Origin: Flammeovirgaceae bacterium
GTDB lineage: Bacteria; Bacteroidota; Bacteroidia; Cytophagales; Cyclobacteriaceae
Assembly: GCA_021300095.1 (NCBI GenBank)
Contig: JAJTHV010000189.1
Coordinates: 1 to 42,397, forward strand
Length of the DNA: 42,397 nucleotides
Direction: 5' to 3'
How positions within the stretch are numbered: position 1 is the first letter of the stretch; every line of letters starts with the position of its first letter. Shown here in pieces: positions 9,287 to 18,189 of the stretch. A program made the position numbers and the translations under genes. The notes under the pieces were generated by a model, which was not told the origin of the DNA, did not search any database, and saw only the letters and a list, made by a program, of their open reading frames with translations.

Positions 9287-9318
9287 TAAAAAAAGCCCTC
9301 CAGATGAAGGGCTTTTAT
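9287..9318 (-). terminator. Intrinsic terminator after nqrF
   Basis: An AAAGCCCT/AGGGCTTT hairpin with a short loop is followed, on the minus strand, by a run of seven T. It lies just after the nqrF stop at 9337 and before the next leftward promoter. The reverse strand also carries some T, so it could act in both directions. Confidence 0.85.
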
Positions 9319-9336
9319 TGGAAAGCTTGAAATGTC

Positions 9337-10632
9337 TTAACCTCCGAAATCGTCAAAGCGAACGTTTTCTTTTGGAATACCCATGTCGTCCAGCATTTTC
9401 AGAACGGCTGCGTTCATCAATGGAGGTCCGCACAAGTAGTATTCAACATCTTCCGGTGCCGGGTGATTCGCCAAATAGTTATCAAATAAGCATTTATGGA
9501 TGAAGCCTACATAACCATCTGCCTCGCGATCAGCCAAACTCTTTTTCACTTTCCAGTTATCTTCCGGTAGTGGTTCTGACAAAGCGATGTGGAAATTGAA
9601 ATTCGGGAACTCCTTCTCGATTTTACGGAAATGATCTACGTAGAACAATTCTTTCTTCGAGCGTCCACCATACCAATAAGACACTTTTCGGTTCGTCTTT
9701 TCGGTATGAAATAAATGAAAGATTTGGGCACGCAATGGAGCCATACCGGCACCACCGCCTATGTACACCATCTCGCGCTGCGTTTTGTTAATATGGAATT
9801 CCCCGTAAGGGCCAGAGATTGTTACTTTATCGCCTGGCTTGCGTGAGAACACATACGAAGAACAGATACCCGGATTCACATCCATCCACTTGTTGTTGGC
9901 GCGATCCCAAGGTGGTGTAGCGATACGGATGTTCAACATTACAATATTTCCTTCGGCCGGGTGATTGGCCATCGAATATGCACGGAAGATGGGCTCGTCA
10001 TTTTTCATTTTCAAGTCCCAAAGCTTGAACTTATCCCAATCTGATTTAAATACATCTGGGTTGGTATGACCCAATTCAGGATGAGGTGTGATATCCATTT
10101 TGCTGAATTCCACTTTTAATGTCGGCACATCAATTTGGATATAGCCACCCGCTTCAAAGTTCAGCGTTTCACCGGGAGGAAGTTTTACCACAAACTCTTT
10201 AATAAATGTGGATACGTTCTTATTGGAAACCACTTCGCATTCCCACTTTTTGATTCCGAAGATTTCTTCCGGAATGCGAATGTTTAAGTCTTGCTTAACC
10301 TTTACCTGGCACCCTAGGCGCACATGCTCTTTTTGCTCGGCACGAGAAAGATGGCCTACCTCAGTTGGCAATACATCGCCTCCACCTGATTCGACCACGC
10401 ATTTGCACATGGCACAAGTGCCACCGCCACCACAGGCAGAAGGCAAAAATATTTTTTCGTTGGCCAACGTGCTTAAAAGAGAGCTTCCCGCAGAAACGGT
10501 GATGGTTTTCTCTCCATTTATGACAATTTTAACTGGGCCGGACTGAACCAACTGCTTTTGCGCAAAGATGAGAAGCGCTACTAGAAGAAGAATTATAGCG
10601 GTAAAGGCTACAATGGAGGTAATCGCTAACAT
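9337..10632 (-). CDS. nqrF: Na+-translocating NADH:quinone reductase subunit F
   Basis: NqrF is the NADH-oxidising subunit of the sodium-pumping respiratory complex. It passes electrons from NADH through FAD to a 2Fe-2S cluster. One N-terminal membrane helix (residues 4-24) anchors it. A ferredoxin domain follows, with cluster ligands C67, C73, C76 and C108, the same spacing as the family. Then come the FAD domain ([10 protein letters not shown]) and the NAD-binding domain ([25 protein letters not shown], terminal FDDFGG). The length of 431 aa is somewhat above the usual 407-410 because of an insertion in the FAD domain. Unusually, no nqrA-E genes are adjacent: hom lies upstream behind a terminator. 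It has its own promoter. Confidence 0.95.
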   Translation of the reverse strand: MLAITSIVAFTAIILLLVALLIFAQKQLVQSGPVKIVINGEKTITVSAGSSLLSTLANEKIFLPSACGGGGTCAMCKCVVESGGGDVLPTEVGHLSRAEQKEHVRLGCQVKVKQDLNIRIPEEIFGIKKWECEVVSNKNVSTFIKEFVVKLPPGETLNFEAGGYIQIDVPTLKVEFSKMDITPHPELGHTNPDVFKSDWDKFKLWDLKMKNDEPIFRAYSMANHPAEGNIVMLNIRIATPPWDRANNKWMDVNPGICSSYVFSRKPGDKVTISGPYGEFHINKTQREMVYIGGGAGMAPLRAQIFHLFHTEKTNRKVSYWYGGRSKKELFYVDHFRKIEKEFPNFNFHIALSEPLPEDNWKVKKSLADREADGYVGFIHKCLFDNYLANHPAPEDVEYYLCGPPLMNAAVLKMLDDMGIPKENVRFDDFGG

Positions 10633-10651
10633 AGGCTGTATTTAAAGTCTA

Positions 10652-10684
10652 CAAATATAGGAATCGGGGGTAAAATCCATCAAA
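10652..10684 (-). promoter_or_regulatory. Promoter of nqrF
   Basis: On the minus strand, TTTG (10681-10684), 21 bp and TATATTTG (10652-10659) match the Bacteroidota promoter consensus. The expected transcript start is about 13 bp before the nqrF ATG. It shows that nqrF is transcribed on its own, separately from hom. Confidence 0.65.
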
Positions 10685-10714
10685 CCGTTCAAACTTAAAA
10701 TAGTCTTAAAAAGC

Positions 10715-10742
10715 AAAAAAGCAGTTCGAAAACTGCTTTTTA
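10715..10742 (-). terminator. Intrinsic terminator after hom
   Basis: A perfect AAAAAAGCAGTT/AACTGCTTTTTT-type inverted repeat with a CGAA loop and flanking A/T runs lies 22 bp after the hom stop. It ends the metY-metX-hom transcript and insulates nqrF. Confidence 0.88.
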
Positions 10743-10763
10743 CTCCAAGTTTGCCAATACTTT

Positions 10764-11990
10764 CTAGGCAATAGCCAGCTCTTTCTTAGACAATTGATTA
10801 ACTGCCTGTAAATTCAATTCCGGCGCCAAAATCACACTCACCTCCTCTTTCTTAGAAAGCTCTTGCAATTTCCTCAGCGAGATAGAGCCTGTCATGTACT
10901 GAAGGCCATTGCCCTGATACCCGCCTTTGAAGATTTCAAAATCTGCGGGTTTTACTACCGCTTTGTCTTGGAAACTTACTACTGCATCCACAACTGCATC
11001 GTTCGAAAATGTAAAATTCTCGCCTTGGGTAAACTTCTTGTATTCGTAGCGATAATCGAACGTTAATGCCGAAATATCTGAAAGAACAGCCGAACCGGTA
11101 GGGTAACTTCCAGCACCCTTACCAATAAACACCTGCTTTTCCGCGAAAGCGCCTTCGACCAACACTGCGTTGTACTCGTTGCGGACATTGGCTAGCATGT
11201 GATCGGCCGGAATAAATTGAGGGGCCACAAAACCAATGATTTTACCAGCTAGTTTGTACGCTCGCGCCACTAGTTTGATGGTCAGATTATTTTCGCGGGC
11301 ATATTTTAAATCAACAGCCGAAATTTTGTGAATACCCACATTGATAATTTCTTCAGGCTTCACAAATACACCAAAGGTATGCGCGATGGCGATGGTTAGC
11401 TTAAACTTCGGATCGAAGCCTTTTACATCCAATGACGGATCGCTTTCGGCAAAACCCAATTCCTGCGCTTGCTTCAACGCTTCGGCATATCCTTTCTTTT
11501 CTTCAAAAACTTTGGTTAGGATGAAATTGGTCGAGCCATTAAAAATACCTTCGATGCTGGTGATCAAATCATTGTCGTAATACTCTTCGAGGTTACGCAA
11601 GATCGGAATACTGCCGCACACCGCACCTTCATACAAAACCGAGCGGTCATACTTTTTCTGGAGTTCAAAAATTTCTTTCAGGTTTTCAGCCAGCATGCGT
11701 TTGTTGGCTGTTACCACGTGTTTGCCATTGCGCAAAGCAGCCTTCACAATTTCATACGCGGCCGGGGCATCGTCAATCAACTCTACGACAATATCGATTT
11801 CTTTGTCGGTGAGAATATCATTTTTGTCAAACGTAAAAATGGCCGAATCTAAAGAGCGTTGTTTCTCCCGATTCTTTACGCAGATTTTTTTTATCTCAGC
11901 CTTTACACCGTGAGTTTCGTTGAGCACGTGATACAAGCCTTGCCCCACTACGCCAAACCCAAACAATCCTATTTTTAACTTCTTCTTCAT
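10764..11990 (-). CDS. hom: Homoserine dehydrogenase
   Basis: The enzyme reduces L-aspartate-4-semialdehyde to L-homoserine, the branch point to methionine and threonine. The Rossmann motif is GLFGFGVVGQG (residues 8-18). VVTANKRML is followed by the homoserine dehydrogenase core GSIPILRNLEEY...GIFNGSTNFILT and the signature ELGFAESDPSLDVKGFD. The 408 residues suggest a monofunctional enzyme with a short C-terminal extension and no aspartokinase domain. There is no clear full ACT domain. It is the third gene of metY-metX-hom, with 7 bp between metX and its start. Its placement in a SAM-riboswitch operon ties homoserine supply to methionine demand. Confidence 0.95.
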   Translation of the reverse strand: MKKKLKIGLFGFGVVGQGLYHVLNETHGVKAEIKKICVKNREKQRSLDSAIFTFDKNDILTDKEIDIVVELIDDAPAAYEIVKAALRNGKHVVTANKRMLAENLKEIFELQKKYDRSVLYEGAVCGSIPILRNLEEYYDNDLITSIEGIFNGSTNFILTKVFEEKKGYAEALKQAQELGFAESDPSLDVKGFDPKFKLTIAIAHTFGVFVKPEEIINVGIHKISAVDLKYARENNLTIKLVARAYKLAGKIIGFVAPQFIPADHMLANVRNEYNAVLVEGAFAEKQVFIGKGAGSYPTGSAVLSDISALTFDYRYEYKKFTQGENFTFSNDAVVDAVVSFQDKAVVKPADFEIFKGGYQGNGLQYMTGSISLRKLQELSKKEEVSVILAPELNLQAVNQLSKKELAIA

Positions 11991-11997
11991 TTCAATT

Positions 11998-13095
11998 TTA
12001 CAAGTTTATGTCTTCCAGCGAATCAAAGTCGGTAGAAGACGCTTCGGTTAATACTACTTCTTGTTCTTTTTTAGGCGAGCGCAAAAACTGGTTCACCAGC
12101 TTTTTGAATTTCCCAAATTCCACTAAAAATCCATCGTGTCCATACAGCGACTCAATTACATTTAGTTGCGCACCCGGAATATGATGAGCCAAATATTTCT
12201 GCTCCCGCAGCGGAAACAATAAATCGCTATCAATGCCAACTACTAATGTACGCGCCTGAATTTGTTTCAACGCCTGCACCACACTGTTTCGATTTCTTCC
12301 TACCTGATGACTGTCCATCATTTTGGTGAGGAGCCAGTAGGAATAGGCATTGAATCGACTCGCTAACTTCTGCCCTTGGTAGCGTTGATACGAGCTGGCT
12401 CTGAAGTCATCTATTTTCTGATTTTCTTTTTCAGATTGTGTTTCTTCAAACGTTTCGTACGTGCGAAAAGAAATCATGCCCATCGCACGCGCTGCTTTCA
12501 TTCCCTCCACGCCTGCTCTCACATCATTTTCCTTCCAAGTGGAATCTGCTGCTATGGCCATGCGCTGCGCTTCATTGAAGGCAATACCCCAGGGTGAATG
12601 AAAAGCATTACAAGCAATGGCGATCAGGTTATGAAAAACAGTTGGCTGTTGAATCGCCCACTCAAGGGCTTGCTGACCGCCCAATGATCCTCCTATCAGC
12701 GTGTGTACTTTGTCAATCCCCAAAGATTCGCGAAGGAGATCGAATGCACGAACCACATCGCGATTGGTGACCAATGGAAAATCATGAAAGAAATTTTTTC
12801 CTGATTTCGGATTGATGGAAAGAGGTCCGGTTGACCCATAGCATCCGCCCAATGTATTGGCACAGATGATAAAATAATCACGTGGATCATACGGGCTTCC
12901 TTCGGTAAAAAAATCCTTCCACCAATCGGTAAAGTCTGAACTCCCCGTAAGGGCATGACAAACCCATACCACATTGGATTTATCTTTATTCAATTGCCCC
13001 AAAGTGGTGTACTTGAGTTGAAAGCCGGGGAGTTTGCTCCCCGACTCTAATTCAAATTCTTCCGAATGATGAAAAATGGATTCTGTTTTTACCAT
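11998..13095 (-). CDS. metX: Homoserine O-acetyltransferase
   Basis: MetX acetylates homoserine with acetyl-CoA, giving O-acetylhomoserine, the substrate of MetY. It is an alpha/beta-hydrolase: oxyanion region CHALTGSSDF, NTLGGCYGSTGP, nucleophile elbow GGSLGGQQ (about residue 140), acid GIDSDLLFP and catalytic His in YGHDGFLVE. These match MetX rather than the unrelated MetA. The length of 365 aa is normal, with a short acidic C-terminal tail. It starts 3 bp after the metY stop, so the two genes are tightly coupled. Confidence 0.95.
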   Translation of the reverse strand: MVKTESIFHHSEEFELESGSKLPGFQLKYTTLGQLNKDKSNVVWVCHALTGSSDFTDWWKDFFTEGSPYDPRDYFIICANTLGGCYGSTGPLSINPKSGKNFFHDFPLVTNRDVVRAFDLLRESLGIDKVHTLIGGSLGGQQALEWAIQQPTVFHNLIAIACNAFHSPWGIAFNEAQRMAIAADSTWKENDVRAGVEGMKAARAMGMISFRTYETFEETQSEKENQKIDDFRASSYQRYQGQKLASRFNAYSYWLLTKMMDSHQVGRNRNSVVQALKQIQARTLVVGIDSDLLFPLREQKYLAHHIPGAQLNVIESLYGHDGFLVEFGKFKKLVNQFLRSPKKEQEVVLTEASSTDFDSLEDINL

Positions 13096-13098
13096 GCT

Positions 13099-14433
<1,335 letters not shown>

Positions 14434-14462
14434 TTAAATTTTTGAATGATTTTATTATGATT

Positions 14463-14495
14463 AAAAAATGTATGTGGACATAATCGTAGCCATAC
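14463..14495 (-). terminator. Terminator-like hairpin before metY (possible attenuator)
   Basis: On the minus strand GTATGG (14490-14495) can pair with CCACATAC (14470-14477), with one bulged A. TTTTTT follows at once (14463-14468). It lies between the leader ORF and metY, so it could be the regulated terminator of the leader. GCCA upstream can instead pair with the TGGC overlapping the 5' arm. The stem is short and AT-rich, so this is tentative. Confidence 0.4.
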
Positions 14496-14523
14496 CTGTC
14501 ACCTGGCAGACCTTAGATTAGTT

Positions 14524-14588
14524 TGTTGCTGGAAGCGGTTCGCTATCGGTTAGCAGCAACAGCCACAACAACACATGTTGCAGCAACA
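14524..14588 (-). promoter_or_regulatory. Complementary segments around the Cys codons of the leader ORF
   Basis: On the minus strand the last Cys codons contain TGTTGCTG (14554-14561). This is exactly complementary to CAGCAACA (14524-14531) just past the stop codon. The intervening 22 bases hold a small AGCG/CGCT hairpin (14534-14544). The first Cys codons can form a TGTTG/CAACA hairpin (14576-14588). A ribosome paused in the Cys run would block these pairings, the layout expected for attenuation. The pairing is seen; the regulatory role is inferred. Confidence 0.45.
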
Positions 14589-14669
14589 ACAATTAAAAAT
14601 AAATTCGAATCTGGATTTGAGAATCTGCAATCGGAACGATTGCTCAATGGGACGGATGAATGTTTTCAT
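14550..14669 (-). CDS. Polycysteine leader peptide, 39 aa
   Basis: A 39-codon ORF starts at the ATG at 14669, 7 bases after the 3' end of the SAM riboswitch P1 helix. It begins MKTFIRPIEQSFRLQIL, has no signal peptide or membrane segment, and ends CCCCNMCCCGCCC before TAA: ten Cys, one Met, one Asn and one Gly in the last thirteen residues. It lies in the 5' leader of metY-metX-hom, whose products make homocysteine from sulfide. Polycysteine leader ORFs are known in mycobacteria as cysteine-responsive attenuators. I infer the same kind of role here. A Cys-rich metal-binding micropeptide, or chance translation of a GCA/ACA-rich stretch, are the alternatives. Confidence 0.65.
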   Translation of the reverse strand: MKTFIRPIEQSFRLQILKSRFEFIFNCCCCNMCCCGCCC

Positions 14670-14676
14670 TTTAACA

Positions 14677-14806
14677 CCGGTTTATAGTTCCCCAAAGACC
14701 TTCTTCGGGGCAGGACTTAGCACCTTTTTTCTTTCCGATTTGATCGGTTGGAAGGGGTTGCTAGCGTTTCATCGAGCCTGTCTCTCCACGCTTCTTTATA
14801 AATCGG
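14677..14806 (-). promoter_or_regulatory. SAM-I (S-box) riboswitch
   Basis: On the minus strand P1 is formed by CCGATTTATA (14797-14806) and TATAAACCGG (14677-14686), nine of ten pairs. Between them are the family landmarks in order: a GTGGAGAGACAGGCTCGATG kink-turn region, GAAAC, GCAAC, a P3 stem CCGAT/ATCGG, the near-invariant GGTGCTAAGTCCTGC, and a 9-bp P4 hairpin CCCCGAAGA/TCTTTGGGG. SAM-I aptamers bind S-adenosylmethionine and switch off methionine genes, and metY-metX-hom is a classical target set. There is no intrinsic terminator right after P1. Instead, the ATG of the polycysteine leader ORF follows at once, so the switch may act on that start or on elongation further on. Confidence 0.93.
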
Positions 14807-14838
14807 CTGGCAAAAAAGCCTTACCGACTATGATGACA

Positions 14839-14870
14839 CAAACGTATACCAACTTAGTAGAGTTTCCAAA
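14839..14870 (-). promoter_or_regulatory. Promoter of the met leader and metY-metX-hom
   Basis: On the minus strand, TTTG (14867-14870), 20 bp and TACGTTTG (14839-14846) match the Bacteroidota consensus. The predicted transcript start near 14832 lies about 25 bases before the riboswitch, so the whole riboswitch and leader ORF are transcribed. Confidence 0.72.
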
Positions 14871-14890
14871 TGCTTCGTAAAAAATTTGTT

Positions 14891-14922
14891 AAAAAAGTTA
14901 ACTCACAACCGTTTGGTTGAGT
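14891..14922 (-). terminator. Terminator after the TPR histidine kinase
   Basis: On the minus strand ACTCAACC (overlapping the kinase stop codon) pairs with GGTTG-TGAGT across an AAAC loop, with a small bulge. A TTAACTTTTTT run follows. It separates the kinase from the met promoter just downstream. Confidence 0.65.
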
Positions 14923-16592
14923 CAGGAGTTGAAAGGAATGCGTACCACAAAAGCCGATCCTTGATTGGGAACGCTCACAAAATCAATGTCTCCCTGTGTT
15001 CGCTCTACTGCTCTCTTTAATATATAGAGACCTAACCCGGAGCCATGATTTTTATCGGTGGCCCGGTAAAACATGTTAAATATATTGCTTTGATGCTCAG
15101 GCGGAATGCCTTGTCCATTGTCTTCCACGCGCATGATCACATGGTCGTCATCTTTAAATACAGAAATTTTGATGAACGACTCCACGTTGGTTCGAGAGTA
15201 CTTAATCGCATTTTCAATCAGGTTCTGTAAAATCGTATTAATGATGGCCCATTCCGATAAAAAATCATAGACACTGATCGACTTTTCAAACTTAACACGT
15301 GAAAAATTGGCGAGATAACGACATGAGTCGATACACTCGTTCACTAATTTCTCGAAGTTGATTTTGGTTTTGAGTTTTTCGGTGTTTTTGATTTCCGTCA
15401 GGTTAATCAGGCCGATCACAATATCATTCATTCTCACTGCTTGCGAATGATACATATCAAAAATGGCCAGCGACTTCGGGTCTTTGATGTCGAGCTTGAC
15501 TACATTGTACAAACCGAGCAATGAAGAAATAGGGCCTTTCAAATCGTGCGAAACACGATAAAAAAAAGAATCCAGCTCTGCATTTTTTTTATCTACAATT
15601 TCACTTTTCTCTTTCTGCGCTTTCGCCTCATGTTCCAGGGCTTCAATCTTAGAAAGTGCCTCGTAGCTTTTTATGATGTTGTAATTCTCGCTGTTAATCA
15701 CTTCCTCCTTTTGTAAGAAGTACTTTTCCAGATAGCCCAACGCCAACTGGGTATTCCCCTCCTTTTTCGCTAACGTGTACAAATTAAAGTTGGCTTTGAA
15801 CGACACCAATTGCACTTTGTACTTTTCGCCCAATTCCAACGCTAGGTTGAAATAGCGATGTGCCTGCTCTAAATTACCCAATCCATGATACGAGATACCC
15901 ATTTTGTTGTAGGCCATCCCCAAGCCAAGCATATCTTCGGCAGCCGAAAGTACTTCCGTTACCTGCTCCAGATCTGTGAGCGCCTCTTGAAACCGAAGTT
16001 GTCGAATAAAAAGTTTGGCGCGACCATATAAAGCATATGCGAGCCCGCGCGTATCGCCACTTTGCGTTTTTAATAAAATGCTTCGCCCGATCACATCATA
16101 CGCCAATTGCGTTTTGCCTTGCTTGCTGTAAATACCTGACAACGGATTAAGCGCATTGGACTCCAGACTAATATCATCTACCTGACGGCTCGCTTCAATG
16201 GAATTTTCATACGATTCAATGGCTTTTTCATGGTCATTGAAGTATTCGTAAATGGTGCCCATACTTTTCAGCGTTCGAGCCTGATTATGATAGTCACCCA
16301 ACTGGCGATAAGCTGCCAGACAGTGTGAAAGTTCAATTAATCCCTGATGGTATTTATTGGTTCGGTAGTAGATACCACCAATATTGTAACGGGCATCGGC
16401 AATGCCCTTGATGTTTTGCTTTTGTTCAAAGTACCGAAGTGCCTGCATAGAAAACTTTTCGGCAATTTCGAATTCGCCCCGAATGAGGTGGAATAGCCCT
16501 AATAAGTTTTCAGCTTTAGCAATACCCTCCTCGTATTTTAATTCCTGAAAGTTCTGTAGCGCTTTTTGCGCCATCTGTAGGCTTCGAACCAA
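14922..16592 (-). CDS. TPR-repeat sensor histidine kinase, N-terminus cut by an amber codon
   Basis: Residues 1-310 hold about seven tetratricopeptide repeats (ADARYNIGGIYYRTNKY, ALYGRAKLFIRQLRFQEAL). A coiled linker follows, then a HisKA domain with the phosphorylated His in RVSHDLKGP (H349). A complete HATPase_c domain has the N box (LQNLIENAIKYS), G1 (VEDNGQGIP) and G2 (GSGLGLYILK). There is no membrane segment, so it is a cytoplasmic sensor kinase. TTG at 16592 is the first start in the uninterrupted frame and ATG at 16574 the first ATG. The frame continues upstream through a single TAG (16626-16628) to an ATG at 16679. That ATG begins MHEVKAQSPTLILDLES and lies just behind a promoter-like TATGTTTG. 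The intact gene therefore probably began at 16679, with the TAG as codon 18. Confidence 0.85.
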   Translation of the reverse strand: MVRSLQMAQKALQNFQELKYEEGIAKAENLLGLFHLIRGEFEIAEKFSMQALRYFEQKQNIKGIADARYNIGGIYYRTNKYHQGLIELSHCLAAYRQLGDYHNQARTLKSMGTIYEYFNDHEKAIESYENSIEASRQVDDISLESNALNPLSGIYSKQGKTQLAYDVIGRSILLKTQSGDTRGLAYALYGRAKLFIRQLRFQEALTDLEQVTEVLSAAEDMLGLGMAYNKMGISYHGLGNLEQAHRYFNLALELGEKYKVQLVSFKANFNLYTLAKKEGNTQLALGYLEKYFLQKEEVINSENYNIIKSYEALSKIEALEHEAKAQKEKSEIVDKKNAELDSFFYRVSHDLKGPISSLLGLYNVVKLDIKDPKSLAIFDMYHSQAVRMNDIVIGLINLTEIKNTEKLKTKINFEKLVNECIDSCRYLANFSRVKFEKSISVYDFLSEWAIINTILQNLIENAIKYSRTNVESFIKISVFKDDDHVIMRVEDNGQGIPPEHQSNIFNMFYRATDKNHGSGLGLYILKRAVERTQGDIDFVSVPNQGSAFVVRIPFNS

Positions 16593-16688
16593 GTCTTGAC
16601 CACGTAGGTCGTATGCTTTTTTTAACTAGCTTTCCAAATCCAGTATAAGCGTAGGGGATTGCGCCTTAACTTCGTGCATAGTAAGCTG

Positions 16689-16696
16689 CAAACATA
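16689..16696 (-). promoter_or_regulatory. -7 element upstream of the TPR kinase
   Basis: TATGTTTG on the minus strand matches TAnnTTTG and lies 9 bp before the ATG at 16679. No convincing TTG -33 element is visible, so this is weaker than the other promoters. It supports 16679 as the original start. Confidence 0.35.
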
Positions 16697-16712
16697 ATTA
16701 AACTGAAGCAGA

Positions 16713-17177
16713 TTACATCCCCTTACTTTCGATTACCTTATTTAGTAAAGCAATTTGACCAAGATGGTAAATGTCGTGTTGAATAATGCCATGCAATAGC
16801 GTGTAGAAAGTGTAACGAAACCGATTACTCGGCACCGGTTCTTCTAATCTCTCCGAAGGGAACTGCCTAACCGCTCGCATCAACGCCTCCTGACTATGTT
16901 GCAACTTACTTAAAGTTTCTTGCCAGCTGGCCGATACCGGAAAATTAGTGCGGTCGTTAACATCAAATGCATCATCCCCGAGCAATCGTCTGGTAGCAAA
17001 TTCCCGCCAACTGATCATATGCTCTACCAACTCGTTGATTGCGTGTGCGTCTCCTACGCGTTGACTGGCCAACTCTGGCTTCACCGATTTCAGAATCTCC
17101 ATTATAGAAGATCCGTACCACGGCTGCTTTTCAAACGTTTTTTCCAGCAGCCGGGCAATGCGATCAACTTCTGTCAT
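16713..17177 (-). CDS. DinB-family putative metal-dependent hydrolase
   Basis: This is a 154-residue DinB/YfiT-like four-helix bundle. The expected His triad can be placed in NELVEHMISWREF (first helix pair) and in HGIIQHDIYHLGQIALL (the H-x3-H pair near the C-terminus). The family contains thiol S-transferases (bacillithiol or mycothiol type) and proteins of unknown activity, and the sequence does not decide between them. It starts 7 bp after the fabG stop, so it is probably cotranscribed with fabG. Confidence 0.85.
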   Translation of the reverse strand: MTEVDRIARLLEKTFEKQPWYGSSIMEILKSVKPELASQRVGDAHAINELVEHMISWREFATRRLLGDDAFDVNDRTNFPVSASWQETLSKLQHSQEALMRAVRQFPSERLEEPVPSNRFRYTFYTLLHGIIQHDIYHLGQIALLNKVIESKGM

Positions 17178-17184
17178 CGCATTT

Positions 17185-17931
17185 CTAGGTTAGCATTCCT
17201 CCATCAACTTGTATTACCTGACCGGTGATGTAAGTAGACATATCGGATGCTAAGAAGATACAAGCGTCCGCCACATCTTCTGGTTTGCCGCCTCGTTTCA
17301 GCGGAATGGCATCGCGCCAGCTCTGCACCGTCTTCTCATCCAATTTTCCAGTCATCTCCGTTTCGATAAATCCGGGAGCAATGGCATTGGAGCGGATACC
17401 TCTCGAGCCCAACTCCAGTGCGATGGCTTTCGTAAAGCCAATAATACCTGCTTTAGAAGCAGCATAATTCGATTGACCTGCATTGCCCTTTAAACCCACC
17501 ACCGAAGTCATGTTAATGATCGATCCGGATTTTTGCTTCATCATGGGTTTGCAAGCTGCCTTTACCGTGTTGAAGCACGATTTAAGATTGACCTGCATGA
17601 TTTTATCCCACGCCTCCTCTGTCATGCGCAGCAATAAATTATCCATGGTAATGCCCGCATTGTTCACCAGAATATCCAGCGATCCAAATTCGGCAACAAC
17701 ATCGTTAATCAATTTATCAGCCTGCGCAAAGTCTGAAGCATCCGAGCGGTATCCTTTGGCTTTGATTCCTTTGGCAGCGAGTTCCGCCTCCAGCGCCTGA
17801 CCTTGCTCTACACTAGAAAGGTATGTGAACGCCACATTGGCGCCCTGTTCGGCAAATTTAAGTGCGATGGATCGGCCAATGCCTTTGGATGCTCCGGTAA
17901 CGAGGGCGGTTTTACTCTGAAGTAGTTTCAT
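17185..17931 (-). CDS. fabG: 3-oxoacyl-[acyl-carrier-protein] reductase
   Basis: FabG is an NADPH-dependent short-chain dehydrogenase that reduces 3-oxoacyl-ACP in fatty-acid elongation. The 248 residues carry TGASKGIG (cofactor, residues 13-20), NNAGIT, the catalytic Ser in NMTSVVG and YAASK, the Tyr/Lys pair. LRMTEEAWDKIMQVNLKSCF and the C-terminal ITGQVIQVDGGM are typical of FabG rather than other SDRs. It heads a leftward pair with the dinB-like gene. It is not in a fatty-acid cluster here, so a role as an accessory FabG paralogue is possible. Confidence 0.9.
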   Translation of the reverse strand: MKLLQSKTALVTGASKGIGRSIALKFAEQGANVAFTYLSSVEQGQALEAELAAKGIKAKGYRSDASDFAQADKLINDVVAEFGSLDILVNNAGITMDNLLLRMTEEAWDKIMQVNLKSCFNTVKAACKPMMKQKSGSIINMTSVVGLKGNAGQSNYAASKAGIIGFTKAIALELGSRGIRSNAIAPGFIETEMTGKLDEKTVQSWRDAIPLKRGGKPEDVADACIFLASDMSTYITGQVIQVDGGMLT

Positions 17932-18150
17932 TTTTTGATCGGTATGTTTAAAAATAAAATTTACAAAATAGTGTATTCGTCAAGTAGATTTCTTTTCGTT
18001 AGCCAATGATTATACCAATTGGTAGCAATGCAGCCAGCATTTCTGCGGCCAATAATGCTCGTAACCAAATCATTTTCTTTCAAAACTTTCCGGTTAAATT
18101 GGCCCAATCGTCATGCGAAACTAATCTTTTTTCCGCATCAGATTTTGGGT

Positions 18151-18158
18151 TAATTTTG
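18151..18158 (+). promoter_or_regulatory. -7 element upstream of lpdA
   Basis: TAATTTTG matches TAnnTTTG and would start transcription about 25 bp before the lpdA ATG at 18190. The -33 region is only a T-run (around 18125-18132), so the promoter call is moderate. The 258-bp gap between fabG and lpdA shows nothing else I can name. Confidence 0.45.
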
Positions 18159-18189
18159 ATCTTTCTGAAATACTTAAATAAATATTTAT

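Noticed and set aside
9210-9287. N-terminal extension of the arginase-fold gene to 9287
   Set aside because: It would start upstream of the strong promoter at 9228-9258, so it would not be in the transcript.
10208-10546. A 112-codon + strand frame inside nqrF
   Set aside because: Antisense shadow of the ferredoxin domain of nqrF, rich in Pro, Ser and Thr with no homology I can see.
14575-14880. A 101-codon open frame on the + strand across the met leader
   Set aside because: It is the antisense of the SAM-I riboswitch and promoter, has low-complexity Gln-rich codons at its start and no recognisable protein pattern; the - strand signals explain the DNA fully.
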